DNA of 64,000 nt, from positions 1,454,147 to 1,518,146 of the forward strand of contig VFFE01007016.1 of NCBI GenBank assembly GCA_008921705.1. Reading direction: 5' to 3'. This stretch comes from Burhinus oedicnemus. Taxonomy: Eukaryota > Chordata > Aves > Charadriiformes > Burhinidae. Below are positions 24,660 to 37,219 of this stretch, piece after piece; position 1 is the stretch's first letter; every line of letters starts with the position of its first letter. The translations under genes and the position numbers were made by a program. The notes beneath the pieces were generated by a model that did not search any database, was not told the DNA's origin, and worked only from the letters and a program-made list of their open reading frames with translations.

Positions 24660-26551
24660 GTGAGCCGGCCAGCAGGGATGGGGGGCTCGGGATGCGGCTG
24701 CTTCCCCAGGGAGTCAGGCCAGCCCTCAGGAATGCCTTTTCCTTGCATTCCGCATAAGGAATAACATTATTTCCTTTTTCAGAATAGTCGGAAATCTGAG
24801 ACTTACCTTAAGTGCCTTATTAATCACTTAAATTGCCTACTGCCTCTACTTCTGCCACTTCATCACGGGAATATACGCCTGTGTGTAAAACCCGGGCTTT
24901 TGGGACCCTCTGGTTCCACAGTCTGGGTCAACACGTGGGGCAGGAATATGATACTTGAGCCAATTTGCAGTTTCCTAGGGCTCAGTTGTTCGTTTTGTAC
25001 AACCCCCCCCCAGAAGGCACACGCCGGCCATTGGCAATCATCCTGCGGGTACTGAACAGCTCTGGTTCGAAGGCAGCAAAGTTTGCACATTACAGTCCTG
25101 CAGGAAGATTATATTTATGTGAAAGGGTGTGGAGTTATGTGATGAAACACAGAAATGATTAATTGCGAAGATGCAGTGATTGATGACATTTTTGTGCCCC
25201 TTTGACTGCCTCAGTTACCTGCAGAGTTGCCACGTTGGGATTTATTTGGCAATTAACCGGCTCCAGAATGGTTTTTCTTCTCCCCTGTTAGGCAGAATTT
25301 TCCACTGGGGTTACTGTGGTGTGAAGTTGATGAAGCACAGGTTTTCTTTTGCCCAAATGTTAGCTTTTCCATGCATAAACTCATTATGGCTGGAAGTCAG
25401 AATCAGGTTAGAAACAAGAGTGTTTTTCTCCCGACAGAAAGGAATAATTCCAGTCTCTCAATGGGACACGGCACTTAATTCTGAACCTTGAAAGACCAAA
25501 ACATCAAACTTGAAGGTGTCGCCTCACTATCCATAGAAAAACCGTTGCAATTCATTTGATGGGACCCGCATAACTCCCTCGTGGCTTTACCATGTGAATA
25601 ACATGCCCGCGTTGTTAAACCTTTGGTACTATATCCAGACCTACATATCTTCCATCAAAATTAACTCACGGTTGCTTTAAAAGACTTTAAAACATTTTTA
25701 AGATTGCGTTTCCTTGCTGTGCTACCTGGAAGCCTGTTTTTCAGGAGTCAAACTGTGCAGGGTTCAGGAGGACCAACAGCCACAGCTAAAAATGACCTGA
25801 TATACCTTTTTCATGCTTAATAACGTCAGTATTGGCAAGCGTTTAATCTCTTTGTTCAAGAGCTGCAGGTGAATCTGTGTCCCCCTGGGAGCTGGGAATT
25901 CCTTCCTTCCTGCAGAATAAGGGTCACATTTCTAGCCCTGCTTGCCTGCGGGATACAGTTTTCTGAGCTGTGAAATGTTAATGTGTATCAAACTTTTGCA
26001 GTGCTTCAGAACCAAATCTCAGCCATCCGTGGCATCATGTAGTTAGTTTTACAGGGGAAAAACTCTAAACTTCATGAAGTAGGCTAATTATTTCATATTT
26101 TAATCTCTGAAATTGCTTGAGGAGTTAGAATACTGGAATAAATCTCTGCTGATAAATGAGTAGGCAGAGAGTCAGTAAAAAAAGTAAAAAATGTACGATA
26201 AATGAATTTGTCACATGCTTCAGCAATTTATCATTCATTTCCATAATTAATCACAAAGCTCTGAAATATATTGTAGTCATATCATCTCTGTTGATACACC
26301 CACAGCAAATGGCATAGTTCTGTGAGCATATCAATTTTGTTCAAAATTAAGGTAAAAATTAAAAGAAAATTTCAAGCATCACAGAAATTTAGAGATTGTG
26401 AAAGAGAAATAAAGCAGAAAATCTACCTCTTGATCTTTTTTGCCTTCCCGTGGACTTGTACGGGTTCAGACAGCCTTGGTATATAGTTGGGAAAGCCCCG
26501 GCTATGTGTTCCGTATAGGAATCTTGTGCTTTTCTTTGTGTCATTTGCCAG
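24660..26551 (+). other. SDK2: SDK2 intron, 1892 bp
   Basis: Donor gtgagc, acceptor tcatttgccag. A C9 run lies at 25003-25011. The last 500 bp are strongly AT-rich. No exon, RNA gene or transposon was recognised. Confidence 0.8.
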
Positions 26552-26789
26552 CCCCTCCCCGACACGCAGTATAATGGCAATCCAGAGTCAGTGGGGTACA
26601 GGATAAAGTTCTGGCGTGTAGATCTGCTGTCTCCCACCCTGACGAAGGTTATTAATGACCGATTGGAAAGAGAGTACACGATTGAAGATCTGGAGGAGTG
26701 GACGGAATATGAGCTGCAGATCCAGGCTTTCAATGCCATCGGGGCAGGACCATGGAGCGAAGTAGTGCGAGGTCGTACACGAGAGTCCG
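26552..26789 (+). CDS. SDK2: SDK2 exon, FN3-6 main part
   Basis: 238 nt, phase 0 in and phase 1 out; the longest exon here. It reads [18 protein letters not shown], then [37 protein letters not shown] and [17 protein letters not shown], ending RGRTRES. The [19 protein letters not shown] segment is a textbook FN3 E-F loop and F strand with its tyrosine. Acceptor ttgccag, donor tccg/gtaagt. The four exons of FN3-5 and FN3-6 total 621 nt (207 residues). Confidence 0.96.
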
Positions 26790-27403
26790 GTAAGTCAAAG
26801 CACCATGTCTGCTGTGAAGGACACATCTGAGGACTTCAGCATTTTCTGCCCTTTTGTTTGGGTTGTTTTGCTTTGTTCAGGGTTTTTTTTATTTTATTTT
26901 TCTGCTTGTTGACCCATTAAATCTAAAATGAAAGAAAAAACCCACAATCTCTAGATGCACTGAAGACAAAAACACATATAGACATTTGAGGGAGTTAGTT
27001 ATTTATTTTATTCCTACCCTGCTTTCATGCATAAACCTGCAGGTTATTTATTTAAAGCAAAGAAAACAACCTCTCCCCATTCCTGACCCCGTTTGGCAGC
27101 AGTCCGGACAGCACAAGGAGAAGCTTGCGTACAGCCTTCTCTGGCTGAGCAGGTCTCTCCCGCTTCCTCTCCCTCCCCAGTACCCCATCACCCCTTGTTC
27201 TCCTCTTTCCCCGTCTGCTTCTGGGCTCGGGTGGATTTTCTCACAGTTGTGGTTATCTGAAATTTAATTTCAAGCACCAAATATTTCTAAAAAGGCCCAA
27301 GATGTTTTAGAGAGCTGGTTACCCATATAGCAATAATATAATTATCTGAGCTTTTGATGACACGTTTTCAAAACTGCCTTCAAAAATTGTGTGTACAAGG
27401 CTA

Positions 27404-27461
27404 TATAGACATAACCTGCATATGGACATAACCTGCATATAGACATAACCCGCGTATAGAC
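27404..27461. repeat. 17-bp tandem repeat, about 3.4 copies
   Basis: The unit tatagacataacctgca occurs at 27404-27420. It is followed by copies at 27421-27437 (one change) and 27438-27454 (two changes), plus a 7-base partial copy. A small intronic minisatellite. Confidence 0.92.
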
Positions 27462-30400
27462 CTGGAGCACGAGTACTGTATTGTCCAGCTGAATTGTCCA
27501 GACCAGCATAGAGACTTCAAAGATCAGAAGCAAACTCTCAATCTCGGGCAACAGTAAATTATTATTAGCTTAGTAGCAAAAGTAAAGAGAGACCTTGAAA
27601 AGCTGCTCACTAGCTGCGAACTTCCACAAAACCTATTTCCAAACCTACCCTACAGGCACCTGATAAATTCAAATTTATGTTGCAAGTGAATAACAAAATG
27701 GATGACATATATGGTTTAAAAGTTTAATAATAAAAGCTCTTTGTAACCTGTATTCATGTAAGGTTCAACGCTGATATTTTTCTCTTGTTATTTTTTTCCT
27801 CGTCATTAAAAATGCTTTGGAATTTAATCCTACGCATACCCTTTATAGACACACATATGCACGTCTGGGCGCTCTGTACCACGCAGCGGTGCTTGGTGGG
27901 AAGCGTGAACGTGCTGTACGCGGCAGGATTTGGTCTGCGGGTTCAGATAGCTATCCTTTGAACTAGCCGAGGAGAAGGCTAAACAAAGTCATCGCCCTCC
28001 GTTAAAGTGTTGCTTTTTGGGAAGGAGTAATTGGAAAGCTATTGCCAGAGGTATTTTAAACAAGGCACGCTTGTGCTGGAGGTAGAGATAGCATGACCCA
28101 GACAAAATAGTTTTGAAGTGTTCCGTGTCATAATAAAAAGATAGCACATTCTCCACTTTCTCCTTTCCACTCCTCTTCAAACGCTTCTTTTGAAACGCAG
28201 TAAATACTAAGATTAAGTGATTTCATAAAACCTTAGGATTACAGTGCTCTTGCTCAGCATCAAAAGATCAGAGGTTACATGTGTATTTGGCATTTTCCTC
28301 TGCAGTATTAAAAGAAGGTTGACTTGAAACTGATTGTAGGAGGCACACAGAAACCGGGATCAAACTAACACAAAGCTGTGATCTAGGCCATAAGGACTCA
28401 TTTGTTTTTTTCATGTGTTTTCTTTGATACTAACATCTGATTTCTTGAATAGAGCAAGTCAGGGCTCAGGCTTTTGGCTGTGTCGTCTTAGATTTAGAAT
28501 ATACAAGAGGTGCTGGCATAGCGGAAAGCTGCATGAGAGAACTTCAGGGAATCTGCAATTAACCTGCATGCACGGTCAAATGGGGTTAAAATGCAAATAA
28601 GAGATATCTAAAGACAGAAAGAAAGGTCAAAGCATTTTTAGGTCTGTCTTCTGAACTATAAGGAAAATTCTATTTATCGCTTATGTTTTCAAAGTACTTT
28701 AAAAGCAGGTGTCCTAAATATTTCTTTTTCCATTTTGTGGGTACAGGGTCTTAGGGAAGTTGGTTTCGCTGGTGCTGCGGATTGTAAACGTCCCCCACAG
28801 CTGGCCAGAGGTGGCTTGGGCAGGATCACATGGTGGTTCATTGGCAGAACTCACGGTTCTGTTTAACACCATCCAAGGAGCCTAAGGAGTTAGAGCCTGG
28901 GCATTAAATCAGCTCGTGGTACCTAATGACAGTGCGGCCACCGGCGTCCAAAATCTTTATTGAAAATAAAGGTGTCCTTGAGCACTTCTGTTTATTCTAG
29001 CATGTGCGGTCGTATCACCGAGACCTGAGCACACACGCTCACAATAAAGGAGCGTGCCATCACAGGTACTTTCTGGTTTCTGAAGCTCTTGAATATAAAC
29101 TATCTTGAAACCAAAGAAACTATGAGAGAATAAATAATGGTGTAGGTTTTGGTAACCCAGGCTTGAAAAACAGTCGGGAAACCCTAAAATGGAAATCTGG
29201 AGTAGGGTTGCAAGCAGCTGAAGATGGAGGGGGATGAATTGGGTATTTTAAATAGGACAGGTTTTATCAATCCAAAATGTTTTTATAATGTTAGAAATTA
29301 AATAACTCATTAAATTTTACAGTGTAAAATAACTGCAGAGTTACAAGCTCAGTTTCCACTCAATAAATTAACGACAGTAGGTACAATATAGAGACAGCAA
29401 GAAAATGCAAAGACCCGTCATGTATCAGAAAAACCTTGACAGGGCTGCTTCCTTTTAGGTATAAACGCTCTTATTTTGAAACAATTCACCTCAAATACAC
29501 CTAACCCAGTGCCTTAATATTTTTTTGGCTCCTAATATTCGGCTACATGGATGTGTACACTTGTCTTACAAAATCAGCCACTACAGAAGCGTGGTCACAT
29601 ATCTATGGCGAGGATCAATCTCTTGATGTTTCAGAGGCTGACCTTCACGAAGCCGTTTCTGTGGTGTGATAAAGCATCGCTCGGTAATTCGGATGTGGTC
29701 CAATGTCACTGCAGGGGTTTGTCACTTTATACGCACTGAGAATTTGGCCTGCGGGTATCTCATTTTATAGGCAAAATGGTTGTGTACTGCAGCTATGCTG
29801 CTTCTGCCGCGAACCTTGCTCTAAATTTGCACTTCTTAATTGACGTCGGATGTACAATATGCCAGCTTAATTTGTACTTTCAAAAAACAGTAATGGATGT
29901 TCAGCTAAAATGAGCTGCGAAAGTGGAGAGAACCACTGCATCTCACTATCTAGCTTTCTTCGACAGCCGGGATACAAGCTAGCTTATTAAAAGCTGCTTT
30001 TGGCCCACTTAGAGACATAAACCAGCATCATTTGCTCTGTATCAGATGTGGCTATGTCAGATGGAGAAAGAGGATGCGTGATCTTAGATGCCAACACAGA
30101 TAACCTTAAAAACTTGAGTTCTTATTGAAGTCCCAGCGCAAAGTGCCAGTAACTCTCTAATTTCCTTCGTTTGATCTTCTAAAGTACATGGTGCAGCTGG
30201 CAGTTTGCTGGATTAGCTCATCATTTAGTTTCAGTATTTCCGGTTCATTTCGTTAAAGCTCTGAGATTTTTTTGGACACTGTTGCTTGGCTTCTGTGCCG
30301 TTCTTGCGGGTCACTAATGAGAACTCGGCTTTGGAGCTTGTAACAAAGTCTTCAGTGCAGCAGTTAGGGAAACCAGCGTTAGAGAAGGGAGCTTGCAGAG

Positions 30401-31235
30401 GAAAGCGGGATCTATATGCCTCACTCAAGCCACTAATTAGTCTTAGCAAACTATAATTTCTTTGAATCAGGATAGCCCGAGAGAGGAGAGGGGTCAGAGA
30501 AATGAAGGTTACGTTTCAACTCATTCTTAAAGGCTCGATCAAAGTCTGTTACTTGATAAAAGACCGGCAACAATAAGATCCGTAATATCAATTGCAGGTG
30601 CTGAATTCATACATCCATATTAGAATAAAATTCTCAAAAATAATATGAGAACTGGAGAATTGAAGCGCGCTCAACGAACGCAAGTATTCTTGCCATTTAG
30701 GCATCGGGCTTAGATTTCTTTCCAGGGCGAGGGGACATTTAGCTGCTCTGGCTGTCACTGGGAATTCAGAGGAGTCTGGGCTAATAAATCTTCAGGTAGA
30801 CCATTCTCTCCTTTGTGAGCCTTCGAGCGCCCCTGCCAGCAGCGCCATCCTACCCACACCTCAAAGCAGTCGCGCACGCAGGGCCAGCCCGGGCACAGCC
30901 TCCGCCTTTTGTGAATTCGGGAACTCTCGTGGCTGCTGATCAAAGAGGAAAAGAAATATTGGTAAAACGAAGAAATTTTTTCTCTTGAAAGGCTTCAAAC
31001 CAGATAAAACAAAAATAAACGTGGCTGGAAAAGGGCTGCTTTCCTCTACGCGTTCTGGTTTCCTGCGACCCACCTCCACCCTTTCTTTCTCCAGAAGTGA
31101 TTCATGTGGGAGTAGCTCTTTGTGAAGATCTACAGATAAAGTTATGGCAGCTATCCAAAGACATTCATGGCTCCTGGCAATCTATTTTCCTTTAACGTAA
31201 TTATATCCTTGTGGGGGATAAATCTAGGAGAAGAT

Positions 31236-31280
31236 TTAAAATAAAAAAATTTAAAAAAAGAAAAAAGAAAAAAAAAAAAG
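31236..31280. repeat. A-rich low-complexity tract
   Basis: Mostly A, interrupted by single T or G bases. No retroelement body was recognised directly upstream that would make this a poly(A) tail. Confidence 0.75.
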
Positions 31281-32704
31281 GCACTTCAGCGTTGGAGGGG
31301 AAAAAAAATTGGATTTTAGTCTGCTGCAGTGTTGTGAGATGCTGCTCTGTTTCTCGCGTCCCAAATAATTGGTAACGGGGAAATTGTTTCAGAAATGACG
31401 ATCTCTGCGGTTAACCTTGAGTGCACAAGGGTGGGGGGCGGTGTGTTTTTTTTCAATTTATATTAATTCTGCTGTCATACTCATTATCTCGTTCGTGTTG
31501 CTAGGAGCTTCAGCAGCTCGCCTTCAAAACAGCAGACCTGTTCTTTCATTCGGACAGGCAGGAAAGCATTACTTTTGGCAGAGATTTGTGCTCCTTTTTT
31601 GTGATATATTCAGGACCTAATCAAGCCTCACCGTCCATAAGCACTTGTGTAACATAGCTTGGTGAAATGTTCTCTCGAGGTCTGACAGGTGTATCGTGCT
31701 TTAGAAAAGATTGTACCCTTCAGATGTTGGAAATGCCATAGGAAAAAAAAAAAAAAATGCAAAAGGGCGGCATAAAATGTGAACTCTTAAAAATAGCCTC
31801 AAATTCTGCTTGTGTAACATGGCTTGCTATTAAGCCTGCCCACAAAAGCTTGCAGTTGTGTGGTGGTTCTGCAGCGGTCAGAGTTTTAATGGCATGAGAA
31901 AATGCAAGTTTGCTCTTCTCTCGAGTCAGGGAAAATTACAGTGTTCCCGTGCCATCAGTTCTAATGATGTTTCTAGTTTCATAAGAGCCAATTTTGCGAC
32001 ATAAATGAAACAGACGTATCTTTCATTTACACCATATCAGTCCCTGAAAATACACCTTGTGTTAATGTAGCCGCCTATAATTGATGTATTACAAATGTTG
32101 AGCACTATCACATCATCAAAAGTCTTAGAGGTTACTGGGCGTGCAATCCAGTGGTTGAAATTATTGCTAACTCTAGACTCTATAATTTCCTTTCAGATAA
32201 TATAGGAAGCCAGGGTGGTGTAGAACTTCTTGTTAGAACAGATCATACCGTAAGATAAACTCCCATTCATAAAGATTTCTAGCTTTTGGCATAGGGCAAT
32301 GAAATGTATGGGGAAAGAAATAACTAGGAGACGGAGTTCTACAGAAGTCCAGCAATTTGAACTTGATTCTAATTACTGCAAATATATAGAACTTGTAATT
32401 TACTCGTATCTGCCTACATTTACTGTGAATCTGTAGGCACTGATTAGTATTAAATGTTTAGCTCTTTACAAACATTGTGATTCCTGAGATGAGCCGGCAA
32501 GAAATTGTGAAGCAGACTGAAATATAAAGATGAGTAGAACAAATACAGGAGAAGAAGGGATTGTCTAGAGCCTATTCCTGTCCTTTTGGGGTTGAATGCT
32601 CTTCTCTTGGAATCTGGAACAATCCAAGCAGATAGGGAGATGGAGCAAAATGATCTGGTACATCTTACCTGTTTCTGCTTTTTGATGATGCCCTGTGATT
32701 CCAG

Positions 32705-32820
32705 TTCCCTCTGCGCCTCCTGAGAATGTCTCTGCTGAAGCCGTGAGTTCAACCCAGATCCTGCTGACGTGGACCGCGGTCCCTGAGACCGAGCAGAATG
32801 GTCTCATCCTGGGCTACAAG
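32705..32820 (+). CDS. SDK2: SDK2 exon, FN3-7 first half
   Basis: 116 nt, phase 1 in and phase 0 out. It reads (V)PSAPPENVSAEAVSSTQI, then LLTWTAVPETEQNGLILGYK. The B-strand tryptophan lies in LLTWTAV, and NGLILGYK is the C-strand motif shared by this family. A sequon NVS is present. It has the same length and phases as the FN3-3 first-half exon, which fits ancient domain duplication. Acceptor gattccag, donor aag/gtatgc. Confidence 0.95.
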
Positions 32821-33080
32821 GTATGCAACTGGAGTTTCACGCTTGCTTAATTTTTAATGCATTACCTGTATATGTTTTTTGCATTTGTTGTTTATTATTC
32901 ATCTGCTGGATATTTATATTACCCCCAAGTCAGCCAGAGAAGATGAAGGAAGCGCGCTGTTTTTGAAAGGGGTGATTGATGAATATAATCTCATGGTATA
33001 TTTTGTGAAAAGGACCCCCCTTCTCAGTCCTCATGTAACAATCTTTTTCTTTCTATATTTCATATACATTTATGCTGCAG
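32821..33080 (+). other. SDK2: SDK2 intron, 260 bp (shortest)
   Basis: Donor gtatgc, acceptor tatgctgcag. The shortest complete intron in the window, with nothing recognised inside. Confidence 0.9.
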
Positions 33081-33270
33081 ATACTTTTCAAAGCAAAAGA
33101 TTTAGACTCCGAACCAAAGAGCCAAATAGTAAGAGGTAACCACACTCAGTCTTCCCTGCTGTCTGGCTTGCGGAAGTACGTGCTCTATGAAATCCAGGTG
33201 CTGGCATTCACTCGTATCGGAGATGGAGTCCCCAGCTCTCCTCCAGTTACTGAAAGAACCAAGGATGATG
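33081..33270 (+). CDS. SDK2: SDK2 exon, FN3-7 second half
   Basis: 190 nt, phase 0 in and phase 1 out. It reads ILFKAKDLDSEPKSQIVRG, then NHTQSSLLSGLRKYVLYEI, QVLAFTRIGDGVPSSPPVT and ERTKDD. The LRKYVLYEIQVLAFTRIGDG segment is the FN3 F strand and F-G turn. A sequon NHT is present. Acceptor gctgcag, donor gatg/gtaagt. FN3-7 totals 102 residues. Confidence 0.95.
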
Positions 33271-35405
33271 GTAAGTTGACAGATTACCAAAATAAGTATC
33301 TTATTTGATCCGATCTTTTAACACTGCTTTCTTTTAGTGGTACAAGCGTAGACAAAAGCCCAAACTAAGGCTACTTGTTGGGGTTTTTTTGTTCGGGTCC
33401 TTTTGCGACTTTGAACCTAAAGGATTGGCTCCCTACCTGGTATAACTCAGCACCGTTCCTTTGCTCAGGGGCTGAGGGTTTGGCAAAACCACAGAAAACC
33501 GGAGTCCCCCATTTCTTCTTTCTCTGTAGCTGATGAAGAGGAAAAAAAACTTCTAAAATTGTACTCTGAAGCTCGATGTAGACAATTTTTATTGAAGACA
33601 ATTTTGAGTCCAATTATAAATTCCTATTGAAGTTCAATCATGCTCTGAAAAAAAAACCAACCAAACGTAGGAGTGCTGCAATTGAAAGCAATAAACAATT
33701 CTGAGTCTGATTGGTCTGAAGGAGAGATACAGAAATTGCAATTTCAGTAATGCATTTTCAGGGTTTTTTTCCAAAAGGAATAAGGCCCTGACCCTGGAAG
33801 CTGATGATACCAGCTTCCTTTTGCAACTGCCTTCAGCGCTCCCCGTGAGCTCAGGGAGTCCCGAGTGCGGTTTGAGGTGTTGACGGAACCCAAGCGAGCT
33901 CCTCGCCCCAGCGCTGCCTGCACGCGCCGGTGTGCTGGGAGCATTCCTGCTGACGGGCTTTTACGGAAACGTAGTTCAGCTCTTAGCACATCTTTGGCTT
34001 TGCAGGTGCTAAAGTTACTTTTAGTTTCCTTACCTTTGCAGTATTAAATTAAGGCTAATATCAGTGTGAGAGGCTTCTGTTTATTGCTCCCAATGAAGAT
34101 GAACAAAACCCAAAGAAAAGTCTCTCTTTTTTTCCATCAAAATCTTTTCAACAGTAATGGAGTAAATGTTGGTTTCTAGAAGCAGCCTCATTAAGGTAAT
34201 TTGGTTGGGCTGAAAACACATTCTGGCTTAACAAGTCTATGGAAGGAGTAAGAGCATGCAGGGACCGGAACGGGGACGGGAACAGGGACAGCAGCTCCCT
34301 GACATATTTTTTTTAGCCATTTTCCCAGCACACCGCCTGTGTGGGGACTTGGCTTTTCTTTGAAAGGAAACAAAGAGAAATTGCTGTTAGCAGAACTCTG
34401 CAGGGAGAGGAAGAGCACTCACTGAAAAGTACATATCAGACTATAATGAGAAATATTTAAAACTGTTTGTTTTAGATAACCCCATTATAGCTGTTCCCTC
34501 CTTAAGTGCGTGTTGGCAAATGATACAAATTGTTCTTCCATCTCCGTGCCCCTGACATAAATATGTTGTGTCTCCTCTGGGCTCAACTTAATTAAAAGTA
34601 TCATCAGGGGTAATGCAGGTGGAATTTGTGCTGAAGGGGAAATTTTGCGGATGCTAATGTATGAATTAGCATCTCCTCACCTTGTGAACCTGGGATGGTC
34701 AGTGCAGCCACCAGCCATCTGTATTAATGTGCATCTCACCTGCCTCAGGTTCTCCAGCTCAGACCTCAGTGTTTAAAATGCACATGTAAAATCAGAAGGC
34801 AGTTCAAAGCTGGTGCGGATGACACAGAGAGGAGATATTATTCGATTCTAACAGGTATGAAGCAGATTAAGCTGACACATAACTCTCTGTAGAGGCAGCT
34901 CGGTGACTTGCTTCATAGTCTGTAACCAGTTCCCGAGCGGTGCTGCGGCCGGCTCACAGGGACTCCCCGCTGCGCTGCTGGGAGATAACTCTCGTAGAGG
35001 TCAGAGCATCGTAGAATGGTTCAGGTTGGAAGGGACCTTAAAGATCACCTAGTTCCAGCCCCCCTGCCATGGGCAGGGACACCTCCCACTAGACCTGGTT
35101 GCTCAAAGCCCCGTCCAACCTGGCCTTGGTTGGATGCTGCTAAACGCATTTCACAGGTGTGGTCAAACACTGTAGGGTGCACTGGCTCTGTGTCGTGTTT
35201 GGTGTCCGTGGGTGCTGGAGGCATTTGGCCATGGGCAGGGTTCCTCAGAATAAATTTGTATTACATATGTACGTAGGCGATCCTAAACATCTGCTGATGA
35301 TTGGTGAGATACGGCTTGGGCTGCCCTCTGTGTAAGGTGAGCGGAGAACTTGTAATTCCTCTGACATGCAATGCTTGCTAGCACGATCTCTGTTTTTCTT
35401 TCCAG
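33271..35405 (+). other. SDK2: SDK2 intron, 2135 bp
   Basis: Donor gtaagt, acceptor tttctttccag. It contains a CR1 fragment at 35008-35128, about 280 bp upstream of the next exon, and a short purine-rich GGGAC-type repeat near 34261-34290. Nothing else was recognised. Confidence 0.8.
35008..35128 (-). mobile_element. CR1 LINE fragment, avian type, 3' end
   Basis: It contains the diagnostic words tagaatggttcaggttgg, agggaccttaaagatcacct, ccctgccatgggcagggac and ctcaaagccccgtccaacc. On this strand they are the reverse complement of the CR1 3' end. The element therefore points to the minus strand, its 3' terminus is at the low coordinate (a decayed ATTCTATG-type repeat) and it is 5'-truncated at about 120 bp, as most CR1 copies are. 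It is clearly less diverged than the other CR1 pieces here and is the best single clue to an avian host. Confidence 0.92.
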
Positions 35406-35504
35406 CCCCTGGGCCTCCCGTGAGGCTGGTGTTCCCCGAGGTGAGGCTGACATCCGTACGGATCGTTTGGCAGCCGCCGGAGGAGCCCAATGGAATTATT
35501 CTGG
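35406..35504 (+). CDS. SDK2: SDK2 exon, FN3-8 first half
   Basis: 99 nt, phase 1 in and out. It reads (A)[16 protein letters not shown], then [16 protein letters not shown] and the first base of Gly. The B-strand tryptophan is in IVWQPP. It matches the FN3-4 first-half exon in length and phase (also 99 nt, 1-1), and the two domains share the same split position before GYQI. Here the donor is an ordinary ctgg/gtaaga, in contrast to the GC donor of FN3-4. Confidence 0.95.
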
Positions 35505-36710
35505 GTAAGAGGGAGCAGCAAACACAGGGCTGAGAGAAGAGGGCTGGAGACCAGAGCGAGCTCCGGCTGTTGGGTTTTCCTTCCCCTTGCACATTGGATT
35601 AGAAACCACACATAAGCAAATCCATGCCTAAAGAAAAGAAAATATGCTGGTGTCAGCTGAGAGACATGGTACCCTGTGGTGAGGAGGAAAAGTCTGCCCG
35701 GCTCCATGGTGGGTGTTTTCCTGAGCCAGAATTACATGTGGTTCATGGCGTTGTGTTTGAATTGTCATCTCTCTTCCCACCTGCGTTTGGGATGGTAACC
35801 TGTTTGGCTGGCTGCTGGGCAACCTGCCTGTAGATCTGCAGCAGGGGAGGGCTGGATTTTCCCCTCCTTCCCCGCCCTTGCCTTTGCCGGTGACATCGCC
35901 CAACGTTTCAGTTTCACGTGTGCTTCCATTTTATTGCTTCCTTTGGATAATACTGTCTGACAGGTCACAAGGAGTTAACTCATCTGTGGCTTTTCATCAA
36001 GGGAAATAGAGGCAGCAAGGCACGACAGGAATTTGTGAAAAACCTTCTTACCTTCCTGCTCTCATAACTCTTGCAATATGTACACCAGCCACTACTTGTA
36101 CTTAAAACGCGAGGATTTTTACAATGTAAGAGTCCATTCTTACCTCTAAAATTGAAGTAGCTAATAGTTACCCAGCAATTTTGTGTTCTCTGCTGCTGTT
36201 AAGCACATTTAACAGTAGTTCTAGCTGGTGAGTAAAGATTTATCTCTCAATTCTGAAAACAGAAGCAAAAGCTTTTGGTTTTTGTTTAGTTCTCAGTCTG
36301 CCAGGCTTGTCTGCTTCTAATTTCACTGCCGTCGTTCAGGCTTGCATGTAGTGTTTTAGCAGTATTTCCTAAAGCTTTCACCGTTGGGTGGAGGGTGCCT
36401 ACTTTAAATGCTACTGCGTTGGTGGCATCCCTTTAATAAAGGACTGGTCTTGTGTCGCGTTTAAATCTGGAGTCAAGAACTCAAAATATTTGCTCAGGTA
36501 TGTAGTTTCCCAAAGCGATCCTGACGCCTGAAGATGCAGAGAAATTATCAAATGGGATCCGAAGGCGGCCGCTGCAGGGATTTTCTGAGCCCGGGAAAGC
36601 GCCTGTGTGAAGCTTGGCAGCGGTTTGCTGCCAGACAGAGCCACGCAGGGTTTCTCTGCAGCTCAAGGAAGCTTGGTGTCCAGGTTGTCTTGTGGGTTTG
36701 ATTTGTTGCC

Positions 36711-36728
36711 TTTTTTTTTTTTTTTTTT
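36711..36728. repeat. T18 homopolymer
   Basis: 18 consecutive T about 500 bp before the ancient CR1 copy. No direct link to that element is evident. Confidence 0.88.
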
Positions 36729-37219
36729 AAGGAACTATGTGTCCTAGAACTTGCTCTCGGTAGAGACTGGGATTTGAATCACAGGATGTGGTTAAGGAGA
36801 AAAACAATCATTTGATAGAAATGATGAGAAAGTACAAAAGAGATTTTGCTCTCCCGACTGTGCTCCGGTGTCTCACGTTGCTGCACTTTGTCAGCCGTAT
36901 TTGCTGAAGCTGCGATCTCAGTGGAGTAGGAACTCTCTTCGATTTTGTCTTTGCACAGTGCTTTGTGCAAGGCATCCCCTTCTCGGTTGGTTCTTACTCG
37001 GTGCAGCGATGTTGATGATAAAGTCATCCGAATGCAGGGTTGGAAGGAAAGGGGAAGGGTGGCCTGTAAAGAATGCTTGGCATGCTTAGCATGGAGGCTG
37101 TTGTCTCCGATGTCTTGCATAGTCCATTCCCAGTAACGTGTCCCGGGATACTCGACACTGTCCTGACTTGGCGCTTTCCAACACTGATGATGTAACTACG
37201 TAGGTCTATGACCCGCTAT

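Larger units (their letters stand above)
26790..32704 (+). other. SDK2: SDK2 intron, 5915 bp
   Basis: Donor gtaagt, acceptor gtgattccag. It contains a 17-bp minisatellite at 27404-27461 and an A-rich stretch around 31236-31280. No exon, RNA gene or clear transposon was recognised in the rest. Confidence 0.8.
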
